64,000 nt of DNA from Agrocybe praecox. Taxonomy: Eukaryota > Basidiomycota > Agaricomycetes > Agaricales > Agrocybaceae. Every line of letters starts with the position of its first letter. Within the stretch, counting starts at the first letter, position 1. The position numbers were made by a program, and so were the translations under genes. The notes beneath the pieces are model-generated. The model had not been told where the DNA came from. It saw nothing but the letters and a program-made list of their open reading frames with translations, and did no database searches. Location of the stretch: NCBI GenBank assembly GCA_964017145.1, contig OZ024840.1, forward strand, positions 3,844,001-3,908,000, written 5' to 3'. Shown here in pieces: positions 45,591-57,850 of the stretch.

Positions 45591-47363
45591 TTCGCGGTAG
45601 TGGCTCGTTGGTAGGGGGAGAGAAAATACGGGCAGGAGCGTATTAAGATGATGTCGCCAAGAGAGCTAGAGGTATACTTGTGTGTGGAGATTTCACAAGT
45701 AAACCGAGTGAACGCGAGAGACGATGATTTCAAGGACTAGAAGTCTGGGAGGGGAATGAGCTTGGGGGAGGGAACAGTGCTGGCAAAAAAAGACAGTATC
45801 AAAGGAAACAGACAAGAATGATCCTGAACCCACGAACGTTCAATTCTTTTCGGGCGCTCGAGCCTTCTTCTAATCCTTACTGACGGACGGACGGCATTCA
45901 ACCGAAACAAGTTCTCATCCCCTTCCTCATCACGTGACCATCGCGATATTTTTGATCGCTTATGTTTCGACGGCAATCTTGCCTTTTCTGGCTGTTTCCC
46001 CATCCCCTCGAACTTCCCCCGGACGCATGGATCAAATTTCGGACGTTTCTGTGTGGCCCGTCGGGCTACGAGTGCTAAATGTGATTTCGATGAATGTGAC
46101 TCGAATACAACAAGGAAGCATTTATCAAGGGTATCTCTACTTCTAGGTGCCTTCTCCTTCACGTCATGTAAAAATACCCTTACCAAAAATAACAAGCAAG
46201 ACAGCCAAAAACCCAAACAATCTTCTCCAACAATATAGGACATAAAACACGGAAAAGGAAGACAACGACCGGGCCACCCCATGAGTGGATTCTGAGAATA
46301 TTTTACGCAGACAAGAATCCATGTAGGATATACTAAACATGAGACCAAAAGGTCAAGAATCCATAGCACGACCCATCTATTAATCAAGATAGAACAAACA
46401 ACAAATCCTATCCATCTATACTAAACTAATTACCACGAAAAACCAAAAGAACGTGAGCGGCAGGATTGCCTCTGTGTATAATGTGATGTGAGAAATGCGA
46501 TACGATACGATATAATGTGGTGTGGTGTGGTGTGATGCTAGCTATTACGGTATATTTGTATGAGGATATGCGACGAAGAGGATATGAGGTGTGGAGAAGG
46601 GTGATGAATGATGCTTTATATATACAAAATAATATCCCATTAAGGGGTAGAGGGTGGTAGAGGGGGGAAAAGTTCGAAAAGGTAAAAGTGGTCCAAACAA
46701 TTTAAAGTCCAAGAAAATAAAATGGCAGAAAAAGAGTTCAAAAGACGCGTCGCAAGTCATCACGTGTCGGGAAGAAATAATATGTCCGTCATGAATGCAA
46801 TGTGCATCAAGCCTTGACCAAAAATATCCAAGCTGGGAAATATGTCGCGACGTCCATGGGTTTGTCTGTTCTCCCACCTGCCAAAATTCACCAACGAGCG
46901 AATCAAATGGACCAAAAGACTAGAGTGTGTTTTTGTGTTGTCGTATGCATTCATCACGCATGCCGAGAGGAGGGGGAAGAATCGAATGAAAGAAAATGAA
47001 CCATGCGCAATAAGAGGAGGCCTTCAAGTTGAATCCGACTGAGGATCGGGGATATCAATGATTGGTGAAGAAAAGAGGAGAAGAGTCGTTCGTTGGATGT
47101 ATGGATTGATGGATGGTGGCCCGCGGTTCAACGTTCAACGGGCCAACTAGGCTGGGACAGTTCACGTTCATCATCCATCTATGTACCCCTGTCCGCCTCC
47201 TAAGGCCTAAAACCTCAATCACCAGAACCCACGTCTCCCCTCATCATCATCCTCATCATGATCAACCTAAAATAAAACCCAAAACGAAAATCCAGAACCT
47301 ATCCAATAACGGACCCAGACCATACAGCAAGCCCAGAGTAGAGTAATTTTGAGTTCAAACGAC
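45591..47363. other. Long intergenic region
   Basis: About 1.8 kb. A 216-codon minus ORF at 45737-46387 has no domain, and its codons look random. TGTGGTGTGGTGTGGTGTG (46520) is a simple repeat. The first 250 bp upstream of 45590 probably hold the acidic-protein promoter. The rest contains no gene I can support. Confidence 0.45.
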
Positions 47364-49418
47364 TCATAGCCGCGAAAGCAAACCGAGGGTACCCATAATC
47401 GCACCAACAGCTCCAAGGAGGGCAGCAGACCAAACACCCGATGGCAGATGCGAACCGACAGCTCCGTTGAAAGGGACGTATGATGGGCCGGCATTTGCTC
47501 CCCCAGTGGGGCTGAAAGCAGAACCTGTTCCGCCTCCTGTCAAATTGGCACCGTTTGGCTAGAGAAATAGAGGACATCAATATAGTTTTTTCCGGGATGC
47601 AAAAAAAAAACACAGCAAAAAATACGCACTCCAATGGGACGGGATAGGTCGGTGAACTTGCAAGAATTAGAGTTGCAAACGCAATTTCCGCCAATGGGGT
47701 CCCAGAATGGTGTTGAACAGTTGGTGGGCACTGTTTATATGTAAAGAACACGGTGAGTAAATTAATAAAGATTGTACGAATTAATATAAACTCACATCGT
47801 TGACGAGCAGGTCCTGCAGTGGTATCCTGAGCAGGATTCGGGTTATCTGGAGTGGGTTGTACGCTAGGGCATCCGTAGCAGGTATAGAATGGGAAATCGG
47901 AGAATGCGCAGTGAGACAGAAGGCCATTCTCGTTTTGAGGAACTCCGTTGCAAATCTTGAGCGACTGGTCCACATTAGGCGAACTGCATTTCAGAGGCAC
48001 AAAATCGTTGAGTTGGGAAACAGGGACCGGGTTCTTGACCCATTCTAAAAGCTGCTCGTTGCTGACAATCCAGACTGGAAGCAGAAGGTAAGTCGTGATT
48101 TTACATGATGATGTGAAAAAGTTACTTACCATTCTGTTGTTCCTGTGCCCAGTCTAGGAATGCGTTGATCATTTGGATGGTTGATTTCCTTGGGTCCACA
48201 CCAGGATAGGTGAGCTAAAACACGACATTCAACGGGCTAGAATTAATCAAGGCATGCATATACTTACAGATAAATGGATAGGATGAGTGTACAGGCCAAT
48301 CGGTTGTCGGTTATTGTTGTAATGCGCGGTAAATGTCTTTTTCATGTAATCCAAAGTCGCGCTGTCGTTCACAGAAGCAGCTCCATTGGCATTGTCACTT
48401 TGCAATTCATCCGTCAGCAAATAACTCATACATCCACTTGGAAAGGGTGCTCACAGCCAAGGGTCCATCAGATGAGGGCCTTCAACACCTCGGTCGTCGA
48501 AGAACGCATACATAGGAATTTCCCAGAAGCCAGGGAGTTTTGGTTCACCCTTGCAACTTCCCGGGACTTCAAGGCAATCATTCGCCATGCCGTTGTCTAG
48601 CGTGTAAGGCCAGTACGCGTCCGTGTTAGGGTCGTCGACTGGAATGGAAGCTGCGGCACTGGAGTCATAAGTGAAAGCCGAATCTGCCAACAACTTCAAA
48701 GTATCCACTGAATAATTCAGGAAGGGAGCTCGGAAGCCTTTGATATCCGATAATGGGATTCCCGCCAGGGCGTTGAGTGCGATGAGGTTCCCGTTGATTT
48801 CCTCCTTGGGCGGAGTACCGACATGGGTCATGCTGTGGGTGCCGAATAATAATAGTTAGTCCTATTTCGAGGTTTTACGTTTTAACAGCGCCCGTACGTG
48901 TGATCCGCAATTTCATTTCCAGCAACATACCAATCTAGGAAGAAAATAAGGCGCTTCAATGCCAAATTTTTTTGGTTAGGGCGTATAGGAAAGAGGGGAC
49001 ATACCGGTGACAAGGGTGTAGTTAGTGTAGGACAGCGAAGTGAAATATGTCATCTTGATTCCGCATCCATTGGGATTTTTACGTTGTGCAAGAAACTGAT
49101 TGACTGCGTCCAGGGTGTATGATTGAATAGCATCATCGGCAGTGAAGACGATGAATTGGGGAACGTCGGACTAGTGCACAACGAGCAAGTAAGCGACGCT
49201 CGGGGGCGGCGAGTACGCCGCGTAACAAAGTGAACACTCACTGCATTGAGCCCTCCTGGCGGGCTTGTGCTCGCACAGTTGCACGTCGGGAGCTTGCATT
49301 TGGTGGGGTCGCACGAGTATCCAGCTGCTTGGGCGCTCGAGGTGGGTCCAGAGATGCCACCGTCTTGTGCGACGACGAGGAGAGGGAGTATGGCTGACAG
49401 TAAAAGGGACGGCAGCAT
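47364..49418 (-). CDS. GPI-anchored polysaccharide (chitin) deacetylase, CE4 family
   Basis: About ten exons from the ATG at 49418. The signal peptide is MLPSLLLSAILPLLVVAQ, followed by a short Cys-rich stretch (SCDPTKCKLPTCNCAS). CE4 motifs appear in order: PQFIVFTADDAIQS (motif 1, where most relatives have TFDD), the zinc site AGNEIADHTMTHVG split by an intron (H-x3-H), the motif 3 segment IKGFRAPFLN, and near the end IGLYTHPIHLS. Such enzymes remove acetyl groups from chitin in the wall. A second Cys-rich region (CAFSDFPFYTCYGC, CVCNSNSCKF) precedes a Ser/Gly/Thr tail. The C-terminus SGVWSAALLGAVGAIMGTLG is a hydrophobic GPI-attachment signal, so the protein should be bound to membrane or wall. 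Splicing keeps the frame throughout. Confidence 0.85.
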
Positions 49419-51656
49419 GGTGGCGAGAGGACTCGCTGTGGAGGGGAAGTGAAAGGGGAGAGTGGAAGGAAAGGAAAGAGCAATAGGATTTAAATCACGA
49501 TGCGTTTTGAAACCTTTGACAACCTTTGGTGGCCAAACTTTGCCGATTTCACCACGCTGTAACCCGCTTACTCAATCTCTTCCTCCTTGTCCCCTCCCTT
49601 CATCCTTTCTCATTTAACACTACTATTCGCTCTTGCTTTCTCTTCCTCCAAGGCACTCCTGCATTTACTTCCCCTTCTTTGAAATTTTATTCGAGTACGT
49701 TGCACTGATTTAATGATATCGCTTCCGGTGTGTCCATGACATTATATGATTGTAACAATCTATTTAAAGATCCCCCCCCCTATTTCTGGCATTCCGCTTT
49801 CCATGCGTTGTCAACAGTCGTTTTGTTCGTGCTTCAGCTTGAGCTAATTCTAACATATACAGCATATATGAACAACTAGACCTGCGCAATTGATGCATGA
49901 GACTCGACGAGGTTGGCATCCTCAAGTACTATTGGGAACACTCATGAACAATGATGTCACGAGCGGTAAAGTGTGGCCTTGCCGGCTCAGCTGACAATGC
50001 ATCAAGTGGTCATCCCGCCGGTGTAAGCGCGTCGATGACGGCCGCAGAATAGCATGATCCTGTTCGGATATCCTATACAAAACTGCCCCCCAAGTCAAGC
50101 ATGATTCACAGCTTTCTATTGAATAGAACGGCAACTTGTCATTCATATTTTGTGTTTTGAGACAAGAAGTTCGACAGGATAGGATATGCAAAGAGAAAGG
50201 TATTCCATGCGTCTGAGCTCCTTGGCCAGAATCCAAGGAATGGATGCTTCCACATGCCTATATACTAGCTCCGGAACCCAACGGTGCAAATGGAGCTTTC
50301 GACGGAGCGCGTATAATAGCGTATAACTAAGCTGTATGAATCAAGGTCTGGACCTAGTACCTACCTATCCAATCTAGTTCGTTTGGCTCTTACTCTTACT
50401 ACAAGGGCTAGCTTGAGTCTATCGCTAGCTCCTTGAACGTGTACGATGCATATCACCAGCACCAACCTTGCATATGCCAGTGGTGCTCTGCACCTGGACA
50501 GCGACAGCACTGCTCCATAGGTATGTAGCTAAACACAGGCATTCAAACAAAAACCCGGCCAGCACTTAGTAGAAAATTGGAGACAGTGGAAACTTGCGAT
50601 CAAAGTGGACACCAGAAAAAAACGGGAATGTATTTACATATGTATGAAAAGCACTAAAATATGTACGTACGCCTATGCATTCAAATCTCATCCAGGGAAT
50701 GGAGGATTCGTCGGTTCAAGGCCCCACTACCGACCAGCAGACCCTAGCAGACCGCCATGAAAACACATCCATCATCCGAATTTCGTCCATAGGCTAGGGA
50801 AAAAAAGGCCCTCAAGGGCTCATCCAGTCACGCCTTAAGTCCTTCCTTGGTCCTTCCAGGTCCTTCCCTAGTAGATATCCAAAAACCCGGGGGTCTAGTG
50901 ATTCACTTCTGCATACCAAATGTTGATCCGAAAAAAATTCTCCAACACCATTTAGTTAAGGAGTTGGACTTGAGCTGGGCCAGGTAACAAGTAGCCAGTA
51001 AGTACTAGATCCACAGCCTTGAAGAAATAGAAGTGCGAATGTATGTAATTGGACCAAAGGTGGACAGCAACAGCAGAAATTCGTTCATATCGCGTTCATT
51101 GGGTAGAGAGCGTACAAGCAAAGTCGAACCGAAGTTAATGTCGCGCCGGGAGCGAAGTAGGACTAGGTGGAGCAATTTTCGAGGAGGACAAGAGCAAGTA
51201 CCAGACAAGGTCACGCCATGAGGAATGGTGTATCTCTGGAGGTAAGCTTACGTCGGAAGTGAGTATATACTCCAGGTGTTTGTTCCGTTGCGAACGTCGT
51301 CGTCGGAGAACAATAACTATTAATCTGAAGCCGTGAACCGGATTGTTGATTTCAGAGCACTGATGCGATCACTTAGCGGGGCTCCATCTAATCTACTTTC
51401 TAAAGTGTTCAGCGTTTATCCAATGCAATAAAGAGACATGTTCGATGCCAAAGATTAGATGGAAATGATCTCGTCGTGTGATCCTCCGAGCCGGATACCT
51501 AGTAGCAGGCCGATCGTCATGTAGCCTCGATAAATCAGAGGCAAATAATTGGTAGTTGGATAGTGGTATTTACACAGCGAGTACCTACTTACGGCGAACA
51601 TCGATCGACCAGGTGCTAGAAATCCAACCTTGAGGGACCAACCAAATATACTTACA
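49419..51656. other. Long intergenic region, no gene seen
   Basis: About 2.2 kb with only short ORFs. The first 150 bp upstream of 49418 are purine-rich and likely promoter. An imperfect CTAG-rich tract occurs near 50390-50430. Direct TCCTTCC/GTCCTTCC copies lie at 50835-50870. No transposon termini, RNA genes or tandem arrays were recognised. Confidence 0.45.
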
Positions 51657-54123
51657 TTAATCGGAAGCCTTCCTCCGTTTGTTGGAAATCTCCTCATCAC
51701 TACTATGCCTTCTCTTCGGGTTGATGAAATTCTCGAGAGATCCAATCCGGATATTGAAACTCGAATGGATTATTTCGTTAGGCTCTGGACTTGGGCTTGG
51801 GGGCCTAGTACTAGCAGCGCCTTCAAGTTGCACGGAACTAACGTCGGTATCCTCGCCTGCCTTGAAGAAATAGCCTGAACTATAACCCGAGTCGCCAGCA
51901 TCATCGGTAAGTATATGACGGTCGAGTAGAGATGGCAGAGAGAGGACGTCGGAAGTAGGCCTAGTAGTAGTAGCGACAGTCTGAGCTTGAACCACTTGAA
52001 CAGGGGAGGCAGGGGCATCAACCGGGTCGGACGACGACGACTTGATCGCTTCGAGGTTGTCCTCTTCTTCATCACGCAGCTCCTCGATAGCATTTTCAAA
52101 GTGCGACGAAAGCTCCTCATAGTCATCTATAGATTGTATCATAGTCACCACCCAAGGCGTATTTATCGATGGCGGGGCATACTCATCCGAGTACCTAGCA
52201 CGAAAAAAGGAAAAAAGTTCATTCAATAGCTTCTTGAAGACCGGCCCAAAATAAGGCGTAATGTTTGCGAAGAAAACCTCATTCTCCAAGAACTCCCTTT
52301 TGTGTGCGATGGCTCGTTCTGTGGCGTTGGATGCGGAGGTGGTTGTACTCTGATCCGACATCCATGGGAGAACAGTTGTTGGCGATTCACGTCCAGGACC
52401 GAGGAAGGCGTGCGTCATATCGACGAGAACCCACACGAAGGATTCTAGGTCGTCCAAGTAGGTATGAGCGAGCTCGAGCCCCAGGTCAGATATCCCATTC
52501 GTAGCTTCCAAGATGTGAATTGAGTGGTACTGCCTAGAGCCCTTGATAATCATGATCGTTAGCTTTCGATTCATTAATAACGTGGACACCACGTTGTAAG
52601 AATAGTACCCACTCCTGCGAGGCTGGCTTCTGGTATAGGCCCATGCCTGTCGACCCATTGAGCAAGGTCGAAGTCGATTAGCACCCCACGGAATCCCTCT
52701 TTACATGGTCGCCTCCCTATCAGTATATTGTGAATGCTGATATCGCCGTGCAGGATGGCCCTGCCCCAAAGTTCTTGATGACCTAATACCGTAGCCCAAA
52801 ATTAAGCACTCAATAAGTCAATTGAGTTAAACAAATACTAACCAACGATAGCATCGTAAAATGCCTCCAAGAGCTCCAGCCTGTTGCTAAAATGCGTCAG
52901 AGGCTTTCCATGATCCTCCAATATGGTCCTCGAGAAAATCCGATTATGTCTATCCTTGATCCTCTTGACTCCAGGAATATCCCTAATCGTTTGACCGTCC
53001 TTATTGCAATCGATTATCTGGGAAACACCCTGAAATCCTTTGGCTGCATTGAGGAATTCAATCTCGGACGTTCGTGATAGACTGCGCCACGCGTCTTTGA
53101 CGATGAACTGCTCGCTGTCACCGTCGGCTTCTCTGCGAACCCTCCAGCAGCAGGTTCCACGACCTAGGACGCGCTTGGACAGAAAAATAGGCTCGCCGGG
53201 ATGGTCCATCGTGAACAGAGTAGATCTCTGGGTGTGGTTCCCATGTGCCGAGGTAGGAAAGTTGAGTTTTCTGGTAGGACCGTCAAAGAAAATGTCAGTG
53301 TCGAATCCGAGAAGATCGTCTTCATTAGGAGAGCAAAGGCATATTAATAGGCGTAAGAAACGATGTGGCTCAGAATGAATTTTAATTGGCTGTAGCTCGT
53401 GCACTCCGGCTCGGTGGAGAATGTACACTTGAGCTTCGACGCTTGACAGCTCGAGAGCGACGAAAAAGCGACGATGTGGTTGTTGGGCCAGGAGTTCTCT
53501 ACGCATGTCGAGAACATTGAAGGATGTATAAATTAGAATGCAGATTTGAACAAAGAACGCGAAGTTGCCCACCGTGCAAAAATCCCCATCTGGGTACGTC
53601 TGACCACTTTTTCTGTGCAAGCAATCTCTTCAGCAGTGTAGTACTTGATCGGGACGACGATGTCTCTCCAATCCATACAACCGGGCTGGTTAGTCTCTGG
53701 GGGCGAACGATCGGGTTGCGTTCCTAGAATGACGAGGTCGGGCAAGTCATAGAAATCCGTCTGGTCGGTAATGTAATCGTCTCGATAATCGGATACAACC
53801 TTCCTTCGGGTGGACTGCAGGCAAACTAGGACATCACGGTTGCTTAAAAAGTAAAATTCTATCAAAAGGGATGAGAGGAAGCCATGGAGATTTTCCAGTA
53901 CTGTTGTTTTACTTGTTGCGTCATCGAAAGTGTCGGTCCATACGCGGATTTCGTCCACTGGATATGTTGCAATGCCATCGTCGCTTGGAAACATTTTTTT
54001 TCCGGAATGGTTCCCTTTACTGGCAGAAAACGCAGCAAAGAAGTGATCCAAGTCCCCTCGGTATACATCACATGTGGCCGTCTGTAGCATGTCGTTATAG
54101 GGTAGTTCCACTCGTGCAGACAT
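51657..54123 (-). CDS. FunK1 family protein kinase
   Basis: Five or so exons from MSARVELPYNDM (54123) to a TAA at 51657. The N-terminal half includes MDWRDIVVPIKYYTAEEIAC and DMRRELLAQQPHRRFFVALE, then LLICLCSPNEDDLLGFDTDI. The kinase core has SKRVLGRGTCCWRVRRE, FIVKDAWR (the lysine of subdomain II), RILEDHGKPL-type link, then the catalytic loop AILHGDISIHNILI (HGD in place of HRD) and VLIDFDLAQW (DFD in place of DFG). These variants are normal for FunK1, a kinase family expanded in Agaricomycetes and thought to be involved in multicellular development. The long tail is Ser/Pro/Glu-rich and ends with NPKRRHSSDEEISNKRRKAS, likely a bipartite nuclear signal. No disabling mutation was seen. Confidence 0.87.
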
Positions 54124-55150
54124 TGTGTGTGTGTTTGACAGAAGCAAAGAAACCTGGTGGCGCAATAGCTGTGTCGTTGAATGAGATGGGATGAGATAAT
54201 AGAAAAAATTAGAATTTAAGGAAAGTAAATGTTGGTGTCTGACGCCGGCGCAGATTCACGTTCAAGGGGGAACAGTAAGAGGAAGCCCACTGGGGGATGC
54301 GTAGGCGTAGCCTGTATAAGTCGTAAAAGAGCGTAAAGATCGTAAGAGTCGTGATAAGACAAAAGACAAGTGTGCAACAAGAATGAGAGAAAAGAGGGAA
54401 TACAAAACCTCGAACAAATTCCCCTTGCACTTTATATTCCAGCAAAGGTGCCCAGAGAATCCATTGTGAAATCCTTTATACTTTAGCCCCCCTGATAACC
54501 TTTTACTTTCCGTCCCGTTAACGCAGTCGGTATGCATTATCAGCACATCATGTCATGAAACATCTGTGCTTTTCCTCAGGATAACATTAACTTGCATATG
54601 CCAGTCCTTGTTTTCCGCAAAGGGAACACCACGGGAGAATTTGAAATCGAAAAATATAAAGACACAAATCCAGGTGGACGGCCGCCTACTATGCGAGAAA
54701 CTGGTAGGATCCCTAATTTCCAATACGAAGCCAAAAGAAGAAAGCCATCAGAGCGACGAGTCATCATATCTTGTACTAGCGGATTTCAGGGTGTGAGCCA
54801 ACAGAAGGTCCTATCAGAGGAGGTGCGTTGGAGCGTTGGTGTGGCTTCAGAAGTTCAGGATCAACGATGCAAGATGCTTTTTGGCTTTTTAGTGAATTGA
54901 GCAAGATGGTTGAGAGACAGATAGAGAAAACATAGATAGAACTGCAACTCAGCAGCAAGTTGCTCGACAACAATGGGAAAATGGGGCGGGCCAAATTTAG
55001 AAATTAGACCCAATAGACCTACAGATCAAAGTCAGCCGCCACGGTCATCAAGCGGAACTCAATCGGACTACAAAAATGGAGTTTGAACCGGTAACAGTTG
55101 CCAGTTGGTCACGAGCCTAGTTCCAGGGACCAGGGCACACCTTTCTCTGG
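54124..55150. other. Intergenic upstream of FunK1
   Basis: About 1 kb containing the FunK1 promoter (54124-54500) and sequence of unknown role. Open frames at 54592-54900 on the plus strand begin with TTG CAT ATG and show no domain or intron signals. A GTGTGTGTGTTTG run sits at 54125. Confidence 0.4.
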
Positions 55151-55158
55151 GTCTCTTC

Positions 55159-55586
55159 TAGGATTGGGTAAAAAACTACTAATTTTTTACCGGTTTCATT
55201 TTTTACCGGTAATTTACCGTAATTTACCGTAATTTACTGGTCACTTTTTCAACGATGGTCTATACATGTAAATAATTAGTCACGTGAGCGGGATATTTAA
55301 TCCGCTAACGATGAATTGAAAATCTCTAGGCCTTCAAATGCATGTGAGAGGAGTACATAGTAGGCCAAACCAGAATAAACGCGGAGTACTGAAGTCCGTT
55401 TTGGCGTGAGCCAGCACAGCCAGAATTCTGGCCTGCCTTCTTTAAACGGACACTTCTAAAAATGGAAGTCACGTGCTATAAACGTGACAGTAAATTACTG
55501 GTAAAAAAGGGGACCCTCTAAAGGGATAAATTTTGACGGTAATTTACGGTAATTTACCTCGGATAATACTTTTTTACCCAACCCTA
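55159..55586. mobile_element. hAT-type MITE, 428 bp, perfect 8-bp target duplication
   Basis: Left end TAGGATTGGGTAAAAAA; right end TTTTTTACCCAACCCTA, an inverted repeat with one mismatch. The octamer GTCTCTTC flanks both ends (55151-55158 and 55587-55594). Eight-base duplications and TA(G)GG-type ends point to hAT. Inside, GGTAATTTACCGTAATTTACC-like sub-repeats occur near both ends. There is no transposase, so it is non-autonomous. Confidence 0.85.
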
Positions 55587-55925
55587 GTCTCTTCAGTCGT
55601 CCGAGTAATTTCAAAAATAACCCAAATCTATTGTCAAAAATATCTTATAGAGCTGACGATGGAGGGCATGACGACTTATTCAATCAATCGGCGCGCTGTG
55701 CAACAGATGAACAAGTTCATGCAATAAAGGGTCTTCTTAAGCAGCCATTGCCATCGATAACCGACTTGCTTTCCCCCCCTTTGTTATTTTTATTTTTTAG
55801 CTCCGTACGTACGCTGGCTGGCTTGCGGGAAGGCATTTGCTGTTCTCTTGGTAGCTGCCGGGCAGCTGCTCTACTGCGTCGAAGGTGTCCTTTGAAAAGA
55901 TCACAGCTCACTTATTGTAACTGCT

Positions 55926-57850
55926 ATGAGTCTTTTCGATTCTCTTCTACTCTTCAATCTGGTTGGTTTGATTACTGGTGGTTTAGATACGAAGCTGTTC
56001 AATGCGGCTCTCTTTACATTGATAGGTAAGTTTAAGGGCTCAGTAATCATTTAGTTCGACTAATGCCGCGACTAGTTTACGACTATGCGATCACCTTTGA
56101 AGACGAGGTAGGTCCACATTACCAACCTTTAGTTCAAATCACAATAACAACTCTCATCTCGGACTTGCAAGGTTAGGTACTTCTGGAGAGGTCCTTTGTC
56201 AATCTCGCAGGCTTTATTTTTCTTCGTACGTAGAGGGTCATTTGTCTCGTTAAATGGTATCCTGACCTATTCATCCAATAAGAATCGTTACTTTCCTATC
56301 TTTTCCAATTTGTACGTGGAACTCCATCTTATCGCATCAAAGAAGCTGAATTATGGGCTGCATAGTCTTACTTTTCTTTGTGAGTTGCCTGAGAGTCGCT
56401 TCTTTCTCCTTGTTCTGATAATATCAGGCGTGGCACTCGATAATCCCACTGATAAAGTTAGTATGTGAATACTTCTTTGGTTCGTAATTACTGACCTCGG
56501 GCTTGTAGTTGTAAGTATTGCTTTGGTCTGAACCACAAAGTCTTATGACGCTTCTCGTAAATCAAGTTGCGAACGTGGTGTCCGAGCAAGTTTCGTACTC
56601 AACTTTGTTGGGATAGCCATAATTCAAGCCATCCTCGTCACCCGTGTCTGGTTTCTCTTCCCAGGAGACAGGATCATTCGTCTCGGCTTGCTCTTTTCGT
56701 TCATCACGTCCGTTTCAATCAGCCTGCTCTTCTTCAAAAACTCCATTGATCAATTGAAGGTTTCCCCGCTCGCGCTTACACAACTATTCTTGGGCTTGGA
56801 GCATATTTCTGGGTGTAGAGTATCTACTTTGACATTTTATTGGAAAAATTATCTCCCTTCCTTGGTTTTTCATGTGAGTAGAGGTCATATATAGCAATAT
56901 ATGCGGCACGCTAATGCTCGATTTCATCACCTTCAGACCATTCTGTATGGATTGACTGTTCATCAAGCCTTGGTTACCTCAGACAACTCAAAAACCGCGG
57001 GAATACGCAAGAAGTTGGTAACCGAGTAAGTTTGTCCGCTTGCTTGTCCATCGTCAGTGACTCCAATATTGTTGTCCGCAGTGGGGGTGTATTTTACTTG
57101 ATCGTCCTTTGTTCGTCAACACTTTTTCTTGCTGGTTGGATTGCATAAAGCTTAATGCGTATTAGGCTCCGTCGGTTTCGTTTCTATTGGGTCTTTCCTC
57201 ACAAATGTACCTCAGGTATGTTCGTGTATTTAACACTACAGGTGTCCCAATTTATACGTTCTATCCGCATAGATCAACTTACCCGCGATCTTTTCGCCGT
57301 ACGTCATGCTATCTCAGTCCGGGGTTGACAAATTGTTTAACGAACATACTTTTTGGTGTAACATAGAATTATTCTTACCACAAACTCCATCGCAACGTCA
57401 CGCATCATGTTCAGCCTGCGGTCAATCATTACCAATGAAGAGGATAGCCTCGAGTGGATTGATGCCACAGACGGTCCAACGATGCCTCTATCTGGCTCAC
57501 CATCCCAACGCATGTCCATCTTCAAACGTCAAAGTAAAACACGACCCACAGGGGAACAGGAACATCGGCATTTTAGCAGCACACTGCTCTGGTCGCAGGC
57601 GCAACTCATCGTCACACCCCGGCCGACGTTAAAACCGAACATCAATACAGACAACATCCCGAAGCTTAAATCTGTCGATATGCTGGCTTCTGCGATTCCG
57701 AAGCAGGACTTCAACACGGCATGGGATAGATACTGCCAAAGTCCTGAGGAGCTGGCGCGGGCACGGTATGGAAGCATTTATGACGAAGAAAAGGGTCTTA
57801 GCGAGACTTACAAGCGCGCAATGAGGATAGGGAGTCAAGTCTTTTTCTAA
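55926..57850 (+). CDS. DUF6533-type multi-pass membrane protein, paralogue A
   Basis: Eleven or more exons: 55926-56025, 56076-56107, 56172-56225, 56283-56311, 56366-56379 (14 nt), 56428-56456, 56509-56510 (2 nt), 56567-56873, 56937-57025, 57082 onward, and a last exon to 57850. The product begins MSLFDSLLLFNLVGLITGGL. It then has VYDYAITFEDEVRYFWRGPL, SISQALFFFNRYFPIFSN, VGIAIIQAILVTRVWFLF, LGLLFSFITSVSISLLFF and VFYLIVLCSSTLFLAG. The family signature is YDYAITFEDEV..FWRGPLS, and NLPAIFSPIILTTNSIATSR is a later helix. The tail MFSLRSIITNEEDSLEW to ARYGSIYDEEKGLSETYKRA is cytosolic. The exon after GGVFYLIVLCS has an uncertain splice: a 31-nt intron or another arrangement is needed to keep frame. 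It has a close paralogue at 61977. Function unknown. Confidence 0.75.
56509..56510 (+). other. Predicted 2-nt microexon (TT)
   Basis: TAG|TT|GTAAGT, between introns of 52 and 56 nt. It is required to keep frame, and the same TT flanked by CAG and GTAAGT is present in paralogue B at 62576-62577. Confidence 0.6.

Noticed and set aside
45737..46387. Minus-strand ORF of 216 codons starting MINRWVVLW
   Set aside because: No domain, no introns and random-looking composition. It lies in sequence between the acidic gene promoter and the deacetylase.
54592..54900. Plus-strand ORF of 102 codons before the hAT-type MITE
   Set aside because: The ORF start is a TTG codon and there is no recognisable product or splice pattern.
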